NCBI RefSeq assembly: GCF_004342005.1
Contig: NZ_SMBX01000004.1
Span: forward strand, 248,001-312,000
Direction of reading: 5' to 3'
From: Paracandidimonas soli
GTDB lineage: Bacteria; Pseudomonadota; Gammaproteobacteria; Burkholderiales; Burkholderiaceae_B
DNA: 64,000 nucleotides
Shown here: one piece after another, positions 56,475-64,000 of the stretch
Position numbering within the stretch: the first letter of the stretch is position 1
Layout: each line of letters opens with the position of its first letter
Translations under genes and position numbers: made by a program
Notes under the pieces: model-generated
Seen by the model: the letters and a program-made list of their open reading frames with translations, nothing else
Databases searched by the model: none
Told to the model about the DNA's origin: nothing

Positions 56475-57422
56475 ATGCCGGATCGGAAGAGGTCGCCTAC
56501 AGTGGCAGGCCAGTCGTTCCCCGGGCTGCGGCTGACCAATGATCTGGTATTCAAAGCCCTGTTCAGTCGCCAGCTGCATCTGTTGTCGGACTTGATCAAT
56601 GCCGTGCTGCAGTTACAGAGCCCGATCACGGTCGTCAAAGTCCTGAATCCGGAAATTCTTCCGCACCACGTCAGCGGCAAGCGGGTTGTAATGGACATTC
56701 TGGTGCGCGACGCCATAGATGCCCTGTTCATCATCGAGATGCAGGTACGTCGCGAAGATCCCTGGCCGGAGCGCAACGTGTATTACCTGGCGCGCGGCCT
56801 GTCGGAGCAGTTGCAGGCGGGCCAGGACTACGAGAGCCTGACGCCGGTGATTGGAATCAGCCTGCTGGCGCACGATCTGTTCTCGGATCATCCCGGGCAG
56901 GCGCTCTGGCTGCTGGCGCTGCGCGATGAACAGACCCCGGCGGTATGCTTCAAGGAAGCGTTGCAACTGCATATAATGGAGTTGCCGAAGGCCGAGCGTC
57001 TCGGCGGCTTGCCGCCATCGCTGTCGGCGTGGATCACTTGCCTGTTGCATAACCTGGACGAGGTTGCCATGAGTCAGATCACGCATTCACCTGTGAAAGA
57101 AGCCTTGCATCATCTGCAGGACATGTCCGCCGATGAGGAGTTGCACTGGGCGGCGTTGCAGCACGATATTGCTACGCTGGACAAACGGACCGCGCTGAAT
57201 CGCGCAATGCGCAAGGGAGAGCGGCAAGGATTGGAGCAGGGGTTGGAGCAGGGCCGTGAGGCTGCGGCCACGACGCTGCAAAAATTGCTGCAACGCAAAT
57301 TCGGCCCCATCCCCTCTTGGGCGCGAGACCGTATCATCGCCGCAGACCTCGCTTCCGTGCAGCAATGGACGCTGGGCATCCTGGACGCTGTCTCGCTGGA
57401 GGATATGTTCCGCCAGGACTAG
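56475..57422 (+). CDS. Rpn family recombination-promoting nuclease / PD-(D/E)XK transposase-like
   Basis: A 315-residue protein of the Rpn (PDDEXK_2, formerly transposase_31) family. The nuclease core shows LTNDLVFKALFS near the N-terminus, then the catalytic strand VVMDILVRDAIDALFIIEMQ (Asp ... Glu-x-Gln). The C-terminus has a DUF4351-like basic helical tail (KGERQGLEQGLEQGREAAATTLQKLLQRKFG). ATG at 56475 follows AGGAA; a start at 56427 adds only a doubtful prefix. It lies on the opposite strand in the middle of the receptor/sigma factor locus, a sign of insertion. Rpn proteins act in RecA-independent recombination or as nucleases. Confidence 0.82.
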   Translation: MPDRKRSPTVAGQSFPGLRLTNDLVFKALFSRQLHLLSDLINAVLQLQSPITVVKVLNPEILPHHVSGKRVVMDILVRDAIDALFIIEMQVRREDPWPERNVYYLARGLSEQLQAGQDYESLTPVIGISLLAHDLFSDHPGQALWLLALRDEQTPAVCFKEALQLHIMELPKAERLGGLPPSLSAWITCLLHNLDEVAMSQITHSPVKEALHHLQDMSADEELHWAALQHDIATLDKRTALNRAMRKGERQGLEQGLEQGREAAATTLQKLLQRKFGPIPSWARDRIIAADLASVQQWTLGILDAVSLEDMFRQD

Positions 57423-57469
57423 ATGGCATTGTTTGCCCAGGGGGACGGCGCAGGGCGGCTTGCGCTCGT

Positions 57470-57487
57470 GCCGTGCCGACGCACGGC
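57470..57487. terminator. Hairpin between Rpn and FecR genes
   Basis: GCCGTGC (57470-57476) and GCACGGC (57481-57487) form a perfect 7-bp stem closed by CGAC between two convergent genes. No T run follows, so terminator function is uncertain. Confidence 0.3.
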
Positions 57488-57522
57488 AATCGGGATCTAT
57501 GTTGTGCGCCAACTGGCAGATG

Positions 57523-58518
57523 TCAGCGCGCCGTTATATCGGCCGTTCCGTCGCCGTGTTGACGCACACTCACCGGCACGATTCTGGGCAGGGCGGCCAG
57601 GAAGGCCTGGAGATCGTCGGTGCGGAACACGCCCGACAGGCGCAACTGCCCGGCCTTGGCGTCGGCCACGGCAAGCGGTTTGTCCGTATAGCGGTTGATT
57701 TCATCGAGCGCTTCCGCCAGCGTGATGCCGCGGAATACGATCCTGTCTTCCAGCCAGGCGGCGGTGTGTTCCGCCCCGGTGGGCTGAACCAGCAGTTCTC
57801 CGCCGGCCGAAATGCGCGCCAGGCCTCCGGGACGCAGTTTCGTGGTCTTGCGGTTCCACCAGGGGCCGGTCGTGACTTCGACGCTGCCTTCGAGCACGCC
57901 GACGGAAAACACGCCCGAATGGCTGCGCACATTGAAGCGCGTGCCCGTGACCTTCACGCTGCCGGCGTCGGTGTCGACGATGAAAGGCGTACCCTGCGCG
58001 CCATTGACCTGGAACAGGGTTTCGCCCTGCGTCAGTTCCACGGTGCGGCGGTCGTCGTAGAAGCGCGCGGTGACGCTGGTGGCGGTATTGAGTGTCAGCA
58101 TGGAGCCGTCGGGCAGAATCGCCTGTTGCCGTTCTCCATGGGCGGTAGTGAATTGCGCCTGATAGGCGGGCGTTTCGCGCCAGCCCATGGGGTCGGCCGC
58201 TATACAGAAGACGACCACGCTACAGGCGGCCAGCCCCAGCCCGAAACCCAGAGCCCGCCTGTGGGGGCGGACGGCCTTGCGCGGCGGCTGCGCCGTGGCT
58301 TCGCCCAGCTTGCGGACTTCGCCTGCCGGCAGAGCGGCCGCAATGGTCCATACCCGCAGCACCCGGCGCCAGGCTTCGGCATTGCGCGGATCGGACCGCC
58401 AGCGTTCGAAGCCGGCCCGCTCGGCCTCGGTGACATCCGCCGACCGCAGGCGCTCGTACCAGCAGGCTGCCTGGTCGCGCCGGTCGGTCAGTGTGTTGGG
58501 ATCGATGGGGGCTGTCAT
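57523..58518 (-). CDS. FecR-type anti-sigma factor / sigma regulator
   Basis: Inner-membrane sigma regulator of 331 residues. N-terminal DUF4880 region with Trp-rich spacing (ACWYERLRSADVTEAERAGFERWRSDPRNAEAWRRV), one transmembrane segment (ALGFGLGLAACSVVVFCIAA, about residues 89-108), the FecR periplasmic domain and a C-terminal DUF4974/STN-like domain. In cell-surface signalling it reads the state of the receptor's STN domain and controls the FecI-type sigma factor. Gene order with fecI upstream (62 bp) is standard; the ATG at 58518 matches the family N-terminus. Confidence 0.88.
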   Translation of the reverse strand: MTAPIDPNTLTDRRDQAACWYERLRSADVTEAERAGFERWRSDPRNAEAWRRVLRVWTIAAALPAGEVRKLGEATAQPPRKAVRPHRRALGFGLGLAACSVVVFCIAADPMGWRETPAYQAQFTTAHGERQQAILPDGSMLTLNTATSVTARFYDDRRTVELTQGETLFQVNGAQGTPFIVDTDAGSVKVTGTRFNVRSHSGVFSVGVLEGSVEVTTGPWWNRKTTKLRPGGLARISAGGELLVQPTGAEHTAAWLEDRIVFRGITLAEALDEINRYTDKPLAVADAKAGQLRLSGVFRTDDLQAFLAALPRIVPVSVRQHGDGTADITAR

Positions 58519-58579
58519 GTCATTGGGCTGTCATGGAATTGAAAAGTGTGCCTTTACTAAATAAGACGCATGGCGGGGC

Positions 58580-59128
58580 TCATCTCCTGAACGGGAAGTC
58601 CAGATGATCCTGCAGTCTGTCTTGCAGATGACGCGTCGTGCGCATCATGTAGCGCTCCACCATATTGCGCGAGACTCCCATGCGTTTGCCGATTTCACCG
58701 TTGGACAAGCCCTCGGTCTGGCGCAGCGCGAAGGCGATGCGGCATGATTCGGGAAGTTCTTCCAGCGCGGCAAGCGTGAGCCGGATCAGCTCCCGGGCAT
58801 GGCAGATGGCATCGGCTCCGGGCGACAGCGGGTGCTGGGCCTCCGCCAGGTCTTCCAGGCTTTGCGTTTCGCGCCTGACCTCGGCTCGATGGATGCTGAT
58901 GGCGCGATTGCTGGCTGCGCGCTGGAAATACCGGTCCGGATCGCGGATGGCGCCGTCGCCGGCCTCCAGCATCGCCAGCGCCGCATCCTGCAGGGCGTCT
59001 TCCGTATCCTGAGGTATGCGCGAGCGCTTCGTCCACGCGCCGATCAGCTTGCTGTACTGCGCAAGCCAGCTTTTGCCGGACAGGGAGCGAAACACCATGG
59101 CGATCAGTGCATAAAAACGAAACGGCAT
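58580..59128 (-). CDS. ECF sigma factor, FecI type
   Basis: RNA polymerase sigma factor of the FecI-like ECF group, about 182 residues. Sigma region 2 is recognisable in IPQDTEDALQDAALAML and the DPDRYFQRAASNRAISIHR segment; region 4 in LEELPESCRIAFALRQTEGLSNGEIGKRMGVSRNMVERYMMRTTRHLQ. The start is uncertain. A longer frame opens at ATG 59179, but the Fur box lies 5 bp before it and no ribosome site is present, so the ATG at 59128 with GAAG is chosen. It activates the receptor gene on signal from FecR. Confidence 0.85.
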   Translation of the reverse strand: MPFRFYALIAMVFRSLSGKSWLAQYSKLIGAWTKRSRIPQDTEDALQDAALAMLEAGDGAIRDPDRYFQRAASNRAISIHRAEVRRETQSLEDLAEAQHPLSPGADAICHARELIRLTLAALEELPESCRIAFALRQTEGLSNGEIGKRMGVSRNMVERYMMRTTRHLQDRLQDHLDFPFRR

Positions 59129-59183
59129 ATGCGCTTCGTTCAGGCGATGAGAAACATGGCGGAAGAACGTGTCTGCCATGTGT

Positions 59184-59202
59184 GGTAATGATAAGCATTT
59201 TT
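59184..59202. promoter_or_regulatory. Fur box upstream of the FecI-type sigma gene
   Basis: GGTAATGATAAGCATTTTT matches the 19-bp Fur consensus at 15 positions, including the core TAATGATAA. On the minus strand it overlaps a TATAAA -10-like box (59204-59199). Iron-bound Fur would block this promoter, so the sigma factor is expected to be made only under iron limitation. Confidence 0.75.
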
Positions 59203-59235
59203 ATACATGAACACACAAACAGTTCTTGACGATTG

Positions 59236-60408
59236 TCAATTTTGCCCGCGTGGTAACGAATTTGTTTCCGAGGCAGGCGCGACGCTCATGGCCAGCGCCA
59301 GGTCGAATGCGGCGCGCAGCGAGGAAGGATCGGCAATTCCCTGGCCCGCGATGTCGAACGCCGTGCCATGGTCCACGCTGGTGCGGATGAAGGGCAGGCC
59401 GATGGTGACGTTCACGCCATGGTCCACGCCCAGGTACTTGACCGGGATCAGCCCCTGGTCGTGGTACTGGGCGACGACGATGTCGAATTCGCCGCGCCGC
59501 GCCCGCATGAATATAGTGTCGCCCGGCCAGGGGCCCGAGACATCCATGCCTTCTGCGCGCGCCTGGGCGATGGCCGGAGCGATGACGTCTATGTCCTCGC
59601 GTCCGAACTTGCCGTCTTCTCCGGCATGAGGATTCAGCCCGGCCACGGCGATGCGCGGGTTCTGGATGCCCGCCTGCAGGCAGGCCAGGTGCGCCAGCCG
59701 GATGGTGCGAAGCTCGCTTTCGCGGGTGATCAGGGAACTGACGCTCGCCAGGGCCACATGGATCGTGACCAGGATGACGCGCAGCTCATCGTTGGCCAGC
59801 ATCATGGCGTAATCGGAGGTGCCGGTGCGCTCGGCCAGGATTTCCGTATGGCCTGGAAAGTCGATGCCGCCGGCCTGCATGGCGGCCTTGTTCAGCGGGG
59901 CGGTGACAATGCCGCGCAGGAGTCCGGCCTGCGCATCGTCGATGGCGTGGCACAAATAGTCGTAGGCAGCCCTGCCCGCCGCGGCATCCAGCCTGCCGGG
60001 CTGCAGGCCCGAGGGCAGGGGCGCGCGGCGGGACAGCACCGCCACATGAACTGTATTGCCATCGTCCTTGCGTTCGTCCTTTGCCCGGACGGCGGCTTGC
60101 ATGTCGGAGTAGCCATGAAAGATCACCCGTCCGGAAGATCCGAACTGCCTGGCTGCGGACCGCAGGATGCCGATGTCGCCATAGACGACGGCCGGATGGG
60201 GCAGGCCGGCGGCCAGCATGCGCACGATGATTTCCGGGCCGATGCCAGCGGCGTCGCCCATGGTGACGCCGAGCGGACGCCCGGCAAAGGCCTGGGCATG
60301 TTGCGCACCGCCGTCTGCGATTGTCGCCGCATCCGGCGTACGCCTGCCGGCCGATGCACCAGCAGACTCCGGCGGGGCTGTGCTGCCCGATGGATCTCTG
60401 GGGTTCAC
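59236..60408 (-). CDS. pdxA: 4-hydroxythreonine-4-phosphate dehydrogenase PdxA family
   Basis: Metal- and NAD-dependent dehydrogenase of 390 residues for pyridoxal phosphate synthesis. Visible: GVTMGDAAGIGPEII, TAPLNKAAMQAGGIDFPGHTEILAE (His ligand), GLNPHAGEDGKFGREDIDVIAPAI and AQYHDQGLIPVKYLGVDHGVNVTIGLPFIRTSVDHGTAFDIAG. The N-terminal 45 residues are extra and variable. It overlaps the phoH stop by 4 bp. The usual pdxA neighbours (ksgA, surA) are absent, so a PdxA2-like D-threonate enzyme is an alternative. Confidence 0.85.
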   Translation of the reverse strand: MNPRDPSGSTAPPESAGASAGRRTPDAATIADGGAQHAQAFAGRPLGVTMGDAAGIGPEIIVRMLAAGLPHPAVVYGDIGILRSAARQFGSSGRVIFHGYSDMQAAVRAKDERKDDGNTVHVAVLSRRAPLPSGLQPGRLDAAAGRAAYDYLCHAIDDAQAGLLRGIVTAPLNKAAMQAGGIDFPGHTEILAERTGTSDYAMMLANDELRVILVTIHVALASVSSLITRESELRTIRLAHLACLQAGIQNPRIAVAGLNPHAGEDGKFGREDIDVIAPAIAQARAEGMDVSGPWPGDTIFMRARRGEFDIVVAQYHDQGLIPVKYLGVDHGVNVTIGLPFIRTSVDHGTAFDIAGQGIADPSSLRAAFDLALAMSVAPASETNSLPRGQN

Positions 60409-62078
60409 AGCGCCTCGCTGGCGTAGTCGGCCAGGCGCGAGCGTTCGCCTCGCTGCAGGGTGATGTGGCCCGCATGCGGCCAGCCCTTGAAGCGGTCGAC
60501 GACGTAGGTCAGGCCCGAGCTGCCTTCCGTCAGATAGGGCGTGTCGATCTGCGCGATATTGCCCAGGCAGACGATCTTGGTGCCGGGGCCGGCGCGCGTC
60601 ACCAGCGTCTTCATTTGCTTGGGAGTCAGGTTCTGCGCTTCGTCGATGATCAGGAACTTGTTCAGGAAGGTGCGGCCGCGCATGAAGTTCATGGACTTGA
60701 TCTTGATGCGCGAGCGGATCAGGTCCATGGTGGCGTTGCGCGACCAGTCCTGCTGCCCGTTGTTGCCCTGGCCCGAGCCGTTGTCGGCGGCGGAGCCCAG
60801 GTGCAGCACTTCCAGGTTGTCCTCCAGCGCTCCCATCCAGGGAGCCATCTTTTCTTCCTCGGTGCCGGGCAGGAAGCCGATGTCGTCGCCCACAGGCACG
60901 GTGGCGCGGGTGATGATGATTTCGTTGTAGCGCTTGGTTTCCAGCGTCTGGTTCAGCGCGCTGGCCAGGGCCAGCAGGGTCTTGCCGGTGCCTGCCTGGC
61001 CGAGCAGGGAGACGAAATCGATCTCCGGATTCATCAGCAGGTTCAGGGCGAAGTTCTGCTCGCGATTGCGCGCCGTGATGCCCCAGACGCTGTTCTTGCC
61101 GTGGCTGTAGTCGCGCAGCGTGGCCAGCACGGCGCTTTTGCCGGTGACTTCGCGCACCTGGGCGTACAGCGGCATGTCGCCTTCGAAATAGACGAACTCA
61201 TTGACGATGAACTGGGAACACAGCGGCCCCTTGATGCGGTAGTACGTGGTGCCGCTCTGCTGCCACGACTCGATGTCCTTGCCGTGGCGGTTCCAGAAGT
61301 TTTCCGGCAGCGGGAACACGCCGTCGTACAGCAGGTCCGAATCGTCGAGGACGTGGTCGTTGTAATAGTCTTCCGCGTTCAGGCCCAGCGCGCGCGCCTT
61401 CAGGCGCATGTTGATGTCCTTGGAGACCAGGGTCACGTCCCGCTTGGGGTGCAGCTGCTGCAGGGCGTGCACGACGTGCAGGATGATGTTGTCGGCCTTG
61501 CCGGAAGGCAGCTCGACGGGCAGGGCGGCATCCATGGCCGAAGTCTGCAGGCTCAGGTCGCCGAGCGCCTCGACATTGCCCAGGCCGTCCAGCCTGACGC
61601 CGTGGCGCACGTCGCTGGCGCTGCCGATCAGGCCGTCGAGGTGGCGGCTGACCTGGCGCGCGTTGCGGGCCACTTCCGACATGCCTTTCTTCTGGTGGTC
61701 CAGCTCTTCCAGCACGATCATCGGAAGAAAGATGTCGTGCTCCTTGAACTGGAACAGCGAGTTCGAGTCGTGCAGCAGCACATTGGTGTCCAGCACGAAC
61801 AGGCGCCGTTTCTCCTTGGCCAGGCGCGGCGTCTTGCTGCGCGGCTGGCGCGACGGGGCGGGGGCCGCCGCCGCTTGCCGGCCTGCTTCCTGCGCCGGCG
61901 GCATTTCGATCACTGCGGCCTTGCCCTCGGTTTTGCGGGGCTGCGCATGTTTTGCCGGGGAAGTGGCAGGCCGGGTTTCGGCCTTGGCTGCCGGGAGGGG
62001 TGTTGCGGGAGGCGTCTTTACGGAGGATTCCGGGGACAGCAGGCTACCCATTCGGGTCGGCAGCGTTGGCAGCGGCAT
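60405..62078 (-). CDS. PIN-PhoH (PhoH2) family RNA helicase-nuclease
   Basis: A 557-residue protein with an N-terminal PIN nuclease domain (VLDTNVLLHDSNSLF, acidic residues DHQKKG and KDINMRLKA) and a C-terminal PhoH ATPase (Walker A GQAGTGKTLLA, Walker B FLIIDEAQN, then TRAGPGTKIVCLGN). The first 90 residues are Ala/Pro-rich and probably disordered. PhoH2 proteins are RNA-acting toxin-like helicase-nucleases in some bacteria. It ends with a 4-bp overlap with pdxA on the minus strand, so the two are coupled. Confidence 0.88.
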   Translation of the reverse strand: MPLPTLPTRMGSLLSPESSVKTPPATPLPAAKAETRPATSPAKHAQPRKTEGKAAVIEMPPAQEAGRQAAAAPAPSRQPRSKTPRLAKEKRRLFVLDTNVLLHDSNSLFQFKEHDIFLPMIVLEELDHQKKGMSEVARNARQVSRHLDGLIGSASDVRHGVRLDGLGNVEALGDLSLQTSAMDAALPVELPSGKADNIILHVVHALQQLHPKRDVTLVSKDINMRLKARALGLNAEDYYNDHVLDDSDLLYDGVFPLPENFWNRHGKDIESWQQSGTTYYRIKGPLCSQFIVNEFVYFEGDMPLYAQVREVTGKSAVLATLRDYSHGKNSVWGITARNREQNFALNLLMNPEIDFVSLLGQAGTGKTLLALASALNQTLETKRYNEIIITRATVPVGDDIGFLPGTEEEKMAPWMGALEDNLEVLHLGSAADNGSGQGNNGQQDWSRNATMDLIRSRIKIKSMNFMRGRTFLNKFLIIDEAQNLTPKQMKTLVTRAGPGTKIVCLGNIAQIDTPYLTEGSSGLTYVVDRFKGWPHAGHITLQRGERSRLADYASEAL

Positions 62079-62123
62079 AAGGTATTGGCTCCTGGACTGG
62101 GTCGTGTGGAAAAGAGCGATCGG

Positions 62124-62591
62124 TCAGGGGATCTGGCGCACGGCTTCCAGGACTTGCTCGACGTGTCCGGGCACGCGCAGTCCGCGCCATTCGCGGACCA
62201 GCACGCCTTTCTCGTCGAGCAGGAATGTGCTGCGTTCGATCCCCCTTACCTGTTTACCGTACATGTTTTTCATCTTGATGACTCCGAACTGCTGGCACAG
62301 GCTTTCGTCGGTGTCGGAAATCAGGGCAAAGGGCAGTTCCTGCTTGGCGGCGAAGTTTTCGTGGGAGCGCAGCGAATCGCGCGAAATGCCGATGACGACG
62401 GCATTTTCCGCCAGGAAGTCCCCGTGCGCATCGCGGAAGTCCTGAGATTCGGTGGTACAGCCGGGGGTGCTGTCCTTGGGATAGAAATACAGCACGACCT
62501 TGCGGCCGGCCAGATCGGACAGGCGGATGTCGCCCTTGGTGCTGGCCGCGGTGAAATCCTGTACCTGGGTTCCGGGTTGTACTTGGCTCAT
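62124..62591 (-). CDS. bcp: Thioredoxin-dependent peroxiredoxin (Bcp/PrxQ)
   Basis: Removes hydroperoxides in the cytoplasm, 155 residues. The peroxidatic Cys45 lies in KDSTPGCTTE. The cysteine five residues later, used as resolving Cys in E. coli Bcp, is a Gln here; the only other cysteine, Cys99 (ESLCQQFG), may resolve instead, as in PrxQ members with a distant pair. It shares a 4-bp overlap with the upstream Mth938-like gene (ATGA). Confidence 0.92.
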   Translation of the reverse strand: MSQVQPGTQVQDFTAASTKGDIRLSDLAGRKVVLYFYPKDSTPGCTTESQDFRDAHGDFLAENAVVIGISRDSLRSHENFAAKQELPFALISDTDESLCQQFGVIKMKNMYGKQVRGIERSTFLLDEKGVLVREWRGLRVPGHVEQVLEAVRQIP

Positions 62592-63037
62592 GCGTTCTCC
62601 TTGCAGGGCAGCAGAGCGGCCACGACGCGCCGTCCTTCCGCCATCAGAATGTTGTAGGTGCGGGCCGCGGCCTGCGTGCTCATGGCTTCGATGCCGGTTC
62701 CTGCCGCCAGCAAAGGCTGGGTCAGGCGATGCGGAAGGAAGCGCTGTTCGAGGCCTGTGCCGATCAACACGACTTCGGGGGCGTCCGCCGCACGGACCAG
62801 GGCGGTATTCCCCTCCAGGAAGGCCATGGGGTCGCTGCTTGCCTTGCGCAGGCCGGCAAGCTCGCGCAGCAGCTCGGCGGTGAAGTCCGAGACGTCCTGC
62901 ACGTCCAGCTGGTGGATCTCGCCTTCCGGCGCGAAATGCACGGCGTGCCGGTAGCGCACCTCGTTGATTTCAATATAGTCGCTGCCGTAGGCGGTGACGG
63001 TGTTCAGCGCTGGGTTGGCTTCGTTCTGAAGATGCAC
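62588..63037 (-). CDS. Mth938-like (DUF498) domain protein
   Basis: Small 149-residue protein of the DUF498/Mth938 superfamily. The core is YGSDYIEINEVRYRHAVHFAPEG, VVLIGTGLEQRFLPHRLTQPLLAAGTGIEAMSTQAAARTYNILMAEGRRVVAALLP. The start is taken as GTG 63037 with GGAG at proper spacing; longer upstream frames have no ribosome site. It overlaps bcp by 4 bp, so they are one operon. Function unknown; related to mitochondrial NDUFAF3-type assembly proteins by fold. Confidence 0.82.
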   Translation of the reverse strand: MHLQNEANPALNTVTAYGSDYIEINEVRYRHAVHFAPEGEIHQLDVQDVSDFTAELLRELAGLRKASSDPMAFLEGNTALVRAADAPEVVLIGTGLEQRFLPHRLTQPLLAAGTGIEAMSTQAAARTYNILMAEGRRVVAALLPCKENA

Positions 63038-63251
63038 AAAAATTCTCCAATCATGAAGAAGATGATAGCGCAATACGCACTGGCGGCGCAGGGGACGCCT
63101 GCTCCGTGGATACTCCCGGGCCGCGGGGCGCCGCCGCTTGCGTTTCGCATCATGTGCGGATGCACAATATGACCTCGAATGCATTACACTAATCGATTCT
63201 TTTCCTCTGGCTGCGTCGCCGCCCATTTCACCCGATTCTCAAGAGAACATC

Positions 63252-64000
63252 ATGACGAGCTTCCCACGCATCGAGCGTTTGCCGCCCTACGTATTCAATA
63301 TCACCGCCGAGCTGAAGATGGCGGCGCGTCGGCGTGGCGAAGACATTATCGATATGTCGATGGGAAATCCGGACGGCCCGACGCCCCGCCACATCGTGGA
63401 CAAGCTCATCGAGGCGGTCAATCGGCCGGATACGCACGGCTATTCCGTTTCCAAGGGCATTCCGCGCTTGCGCAAGGCTATTTCGGGCTGGTATGAGCGC
63501 CGCTATGGCGTGCAGATCGATCCCGATTCCGAGGCTATCGTCACTATCGGCTCGAAAGAGGGCCTGGCCCACTTGATGCTGGCCGTGCTGGACCGCGGCG
63601 ATACGGTGCTGGTGCCCAATCCCAGCTATCCCATCCATATCTACGGCGCCGTCATCGCCGGAGCGAACATACGTTCTGTGCCCATCACCCCGGGGCTGGA
63701 TTTCTTCGAGGAGCTGGAGCGCGCGGTGCGCGAAACCATTCCCAAGCCCAAGATGATGATCCTGGGCTTTCCCAGCAACCCCACGGCGCAGTGCGTGGAC
63801 CTGTCGTTCTTCGAGCGCGTGGTGGCCCTGGCGAAAGAACACAACATCCTGGTCGTGCACGATCTGGCCTATGCCGACATCACGTTCGACGGCTACGTGG
63901 CTCCTTCCATCATGCAGGTCGAGGGCGCGCGCGATGTCGCGGTCGAGTTCTTCACCATGAGCAAGAGCTACAACATGGCCGGATGGCGCGTGGGCTTCAT
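63252..64000 (+). CDS. AlaC-type class I/II aminotransferase (partial)
   Basis: PLP-dependent aminotransferase, with about 249 N-terminal residues visible; the C-terminus lies beyond the right edge. [45 protein letters not shown] is typical of the AlaC/YfdZ group (glutamate-pyruvate transaminase). The Asn of [10 protein letters not shown], Asp in VHDLAYADI and the PLP lysine in [15 protein letters not shown] are present. ATG at 63252. It diverges from the bcp operon. In beta-proteobacteria this gene often precedes a homoserine dehydrogenase gene, which would be outside this window. Confidence 0.88.
   Translation, partial: MTSFPRIERLPPYVFNITAELKMAARRRGEDIIDMSMGNPDGPTPRHIVDKLIEAVNRPDTHGYSVSKGIPRLRKAISGWYERRYGVQIDPDSEAIVTIGSKEGLAHLMLAVLDRGDTVLVPNPSYPIHIYGAVIAGANIRSVPITPGLDFFEELERAVRETIPKPKMMILGFPSNPTAQCVDLSFFERVVALAKEHNILVVHDLAYADITFDGYVAPSIMQVEGARDVAVEFFTMSKSYNMAGWRVGF

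Noticed and set aside
57256-58542. Plus-strand open frame of 428 codons over fecR
   Set aside because: Overlaps the end of the Rpn gene in another frame and is antisense to fecR; no domain seen.
60321-62657. Plus-strand open frame of 778 codons over phoH and bcp
   Set aside because: Antisense to three conserved minus-strand genes; repetitive Val/Gln/Gly/Arg composition, no domain.

Overview
The window reads as a chromosomal segment of a Burkholderiales bacterium, most likely family Alcaligenaceae (Bordetella / Achromobacter / Kerstersia group). The reasons are the high GC content, beta-proteobacterial gene orders (mdh-prpB-prpC-acnD-prpF diverging from gntR-sdhCDAB-sdhE-gltA; rpsF-priB-rpsR-rplI-dnaB; fdsGBA-fdhD-fdsD), and the azurin and H-NS family types. 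This is inference from gene content; no database was consulted. Coding density is high, so most long antisense frames are shadows of conserved genes.

Regions. 1-6.6 kb (minus): malate dehydrogenase plus the AcnD-type methylcitrate (propionate) pathway, running off the left edge in prpF. 6.7-12.7 kb (plus): a GntR/UTRA regulator, succinate dehydrogenase with its flavinylation factor, and citrate synthase; a 21-bp palindrome sits between the two divergent blocks. 12.8-15.3 kb: a YpfJ-type metallopeptidase and a DAHP synthase gene preceded by a Phe/Tyr-rich leader peptide and an attenuator. 15.3-20.8 kb: a D-lactate-dehydrogenase-like flavoprotein and glycolate oxidase GlcDEF. 20.9-28.3 kb: mnmA, a GST, purB, tRNA-Lys(CTT), an AI-2E/PerM-type membrane protein, azurin with an FNR/DNR-type box, a phosphoribosyltransferase-HAD fusion, and tRNA-Arg(ACG). 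27.7-35.9 kb: an FmdE-like protein and a ModE/PBP regulator divergent from the NAD-linked molybdenum formate dehydrogenase operon. 36-46.6 kb: SdiA-regulated protein, DUF481 outer-membrane protein, cold-shock protein with a long leader, fbp, pepN, a DUF4136 lipoprotein, an H-NS-like gene with an apparent frameshift, and nit-tldD. 46.6-49.9 kb: the S6/PriB/S18/L9 operon and dnaB.

49.9-59.2 kb looks accessory. It holds an antitoxin remnant, a Slam outer-membrane translocator, a secreted hemophilin/TbpB-barrel-like protein, a large TonB-dependent receptor with an STN signalling domain, an Rpn-family nuclease on the opposite strand, and a FecR/FecI pair behind a Fur box. Together they suggest a cell-surface-signalling iron or heme uptake system with a Slam-exported extracellular binding protein. 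59.2-64 kb returns to housekeeping genes: pdxA, a PIN-PhoH protein, a PrxQ peroxiredoxin, a Mth938-like protein and an AlaC-type aminotransferase cut by the right edge.

The items most worth a second look are the Phe/Tyr attenuator in front of DAHP synthase, the Slam/receptor/FecIR locus, the frameshifted H-NS-like gene, and the palindromes at the divergent gntR/mdh and formate dehydrogenase promoters.
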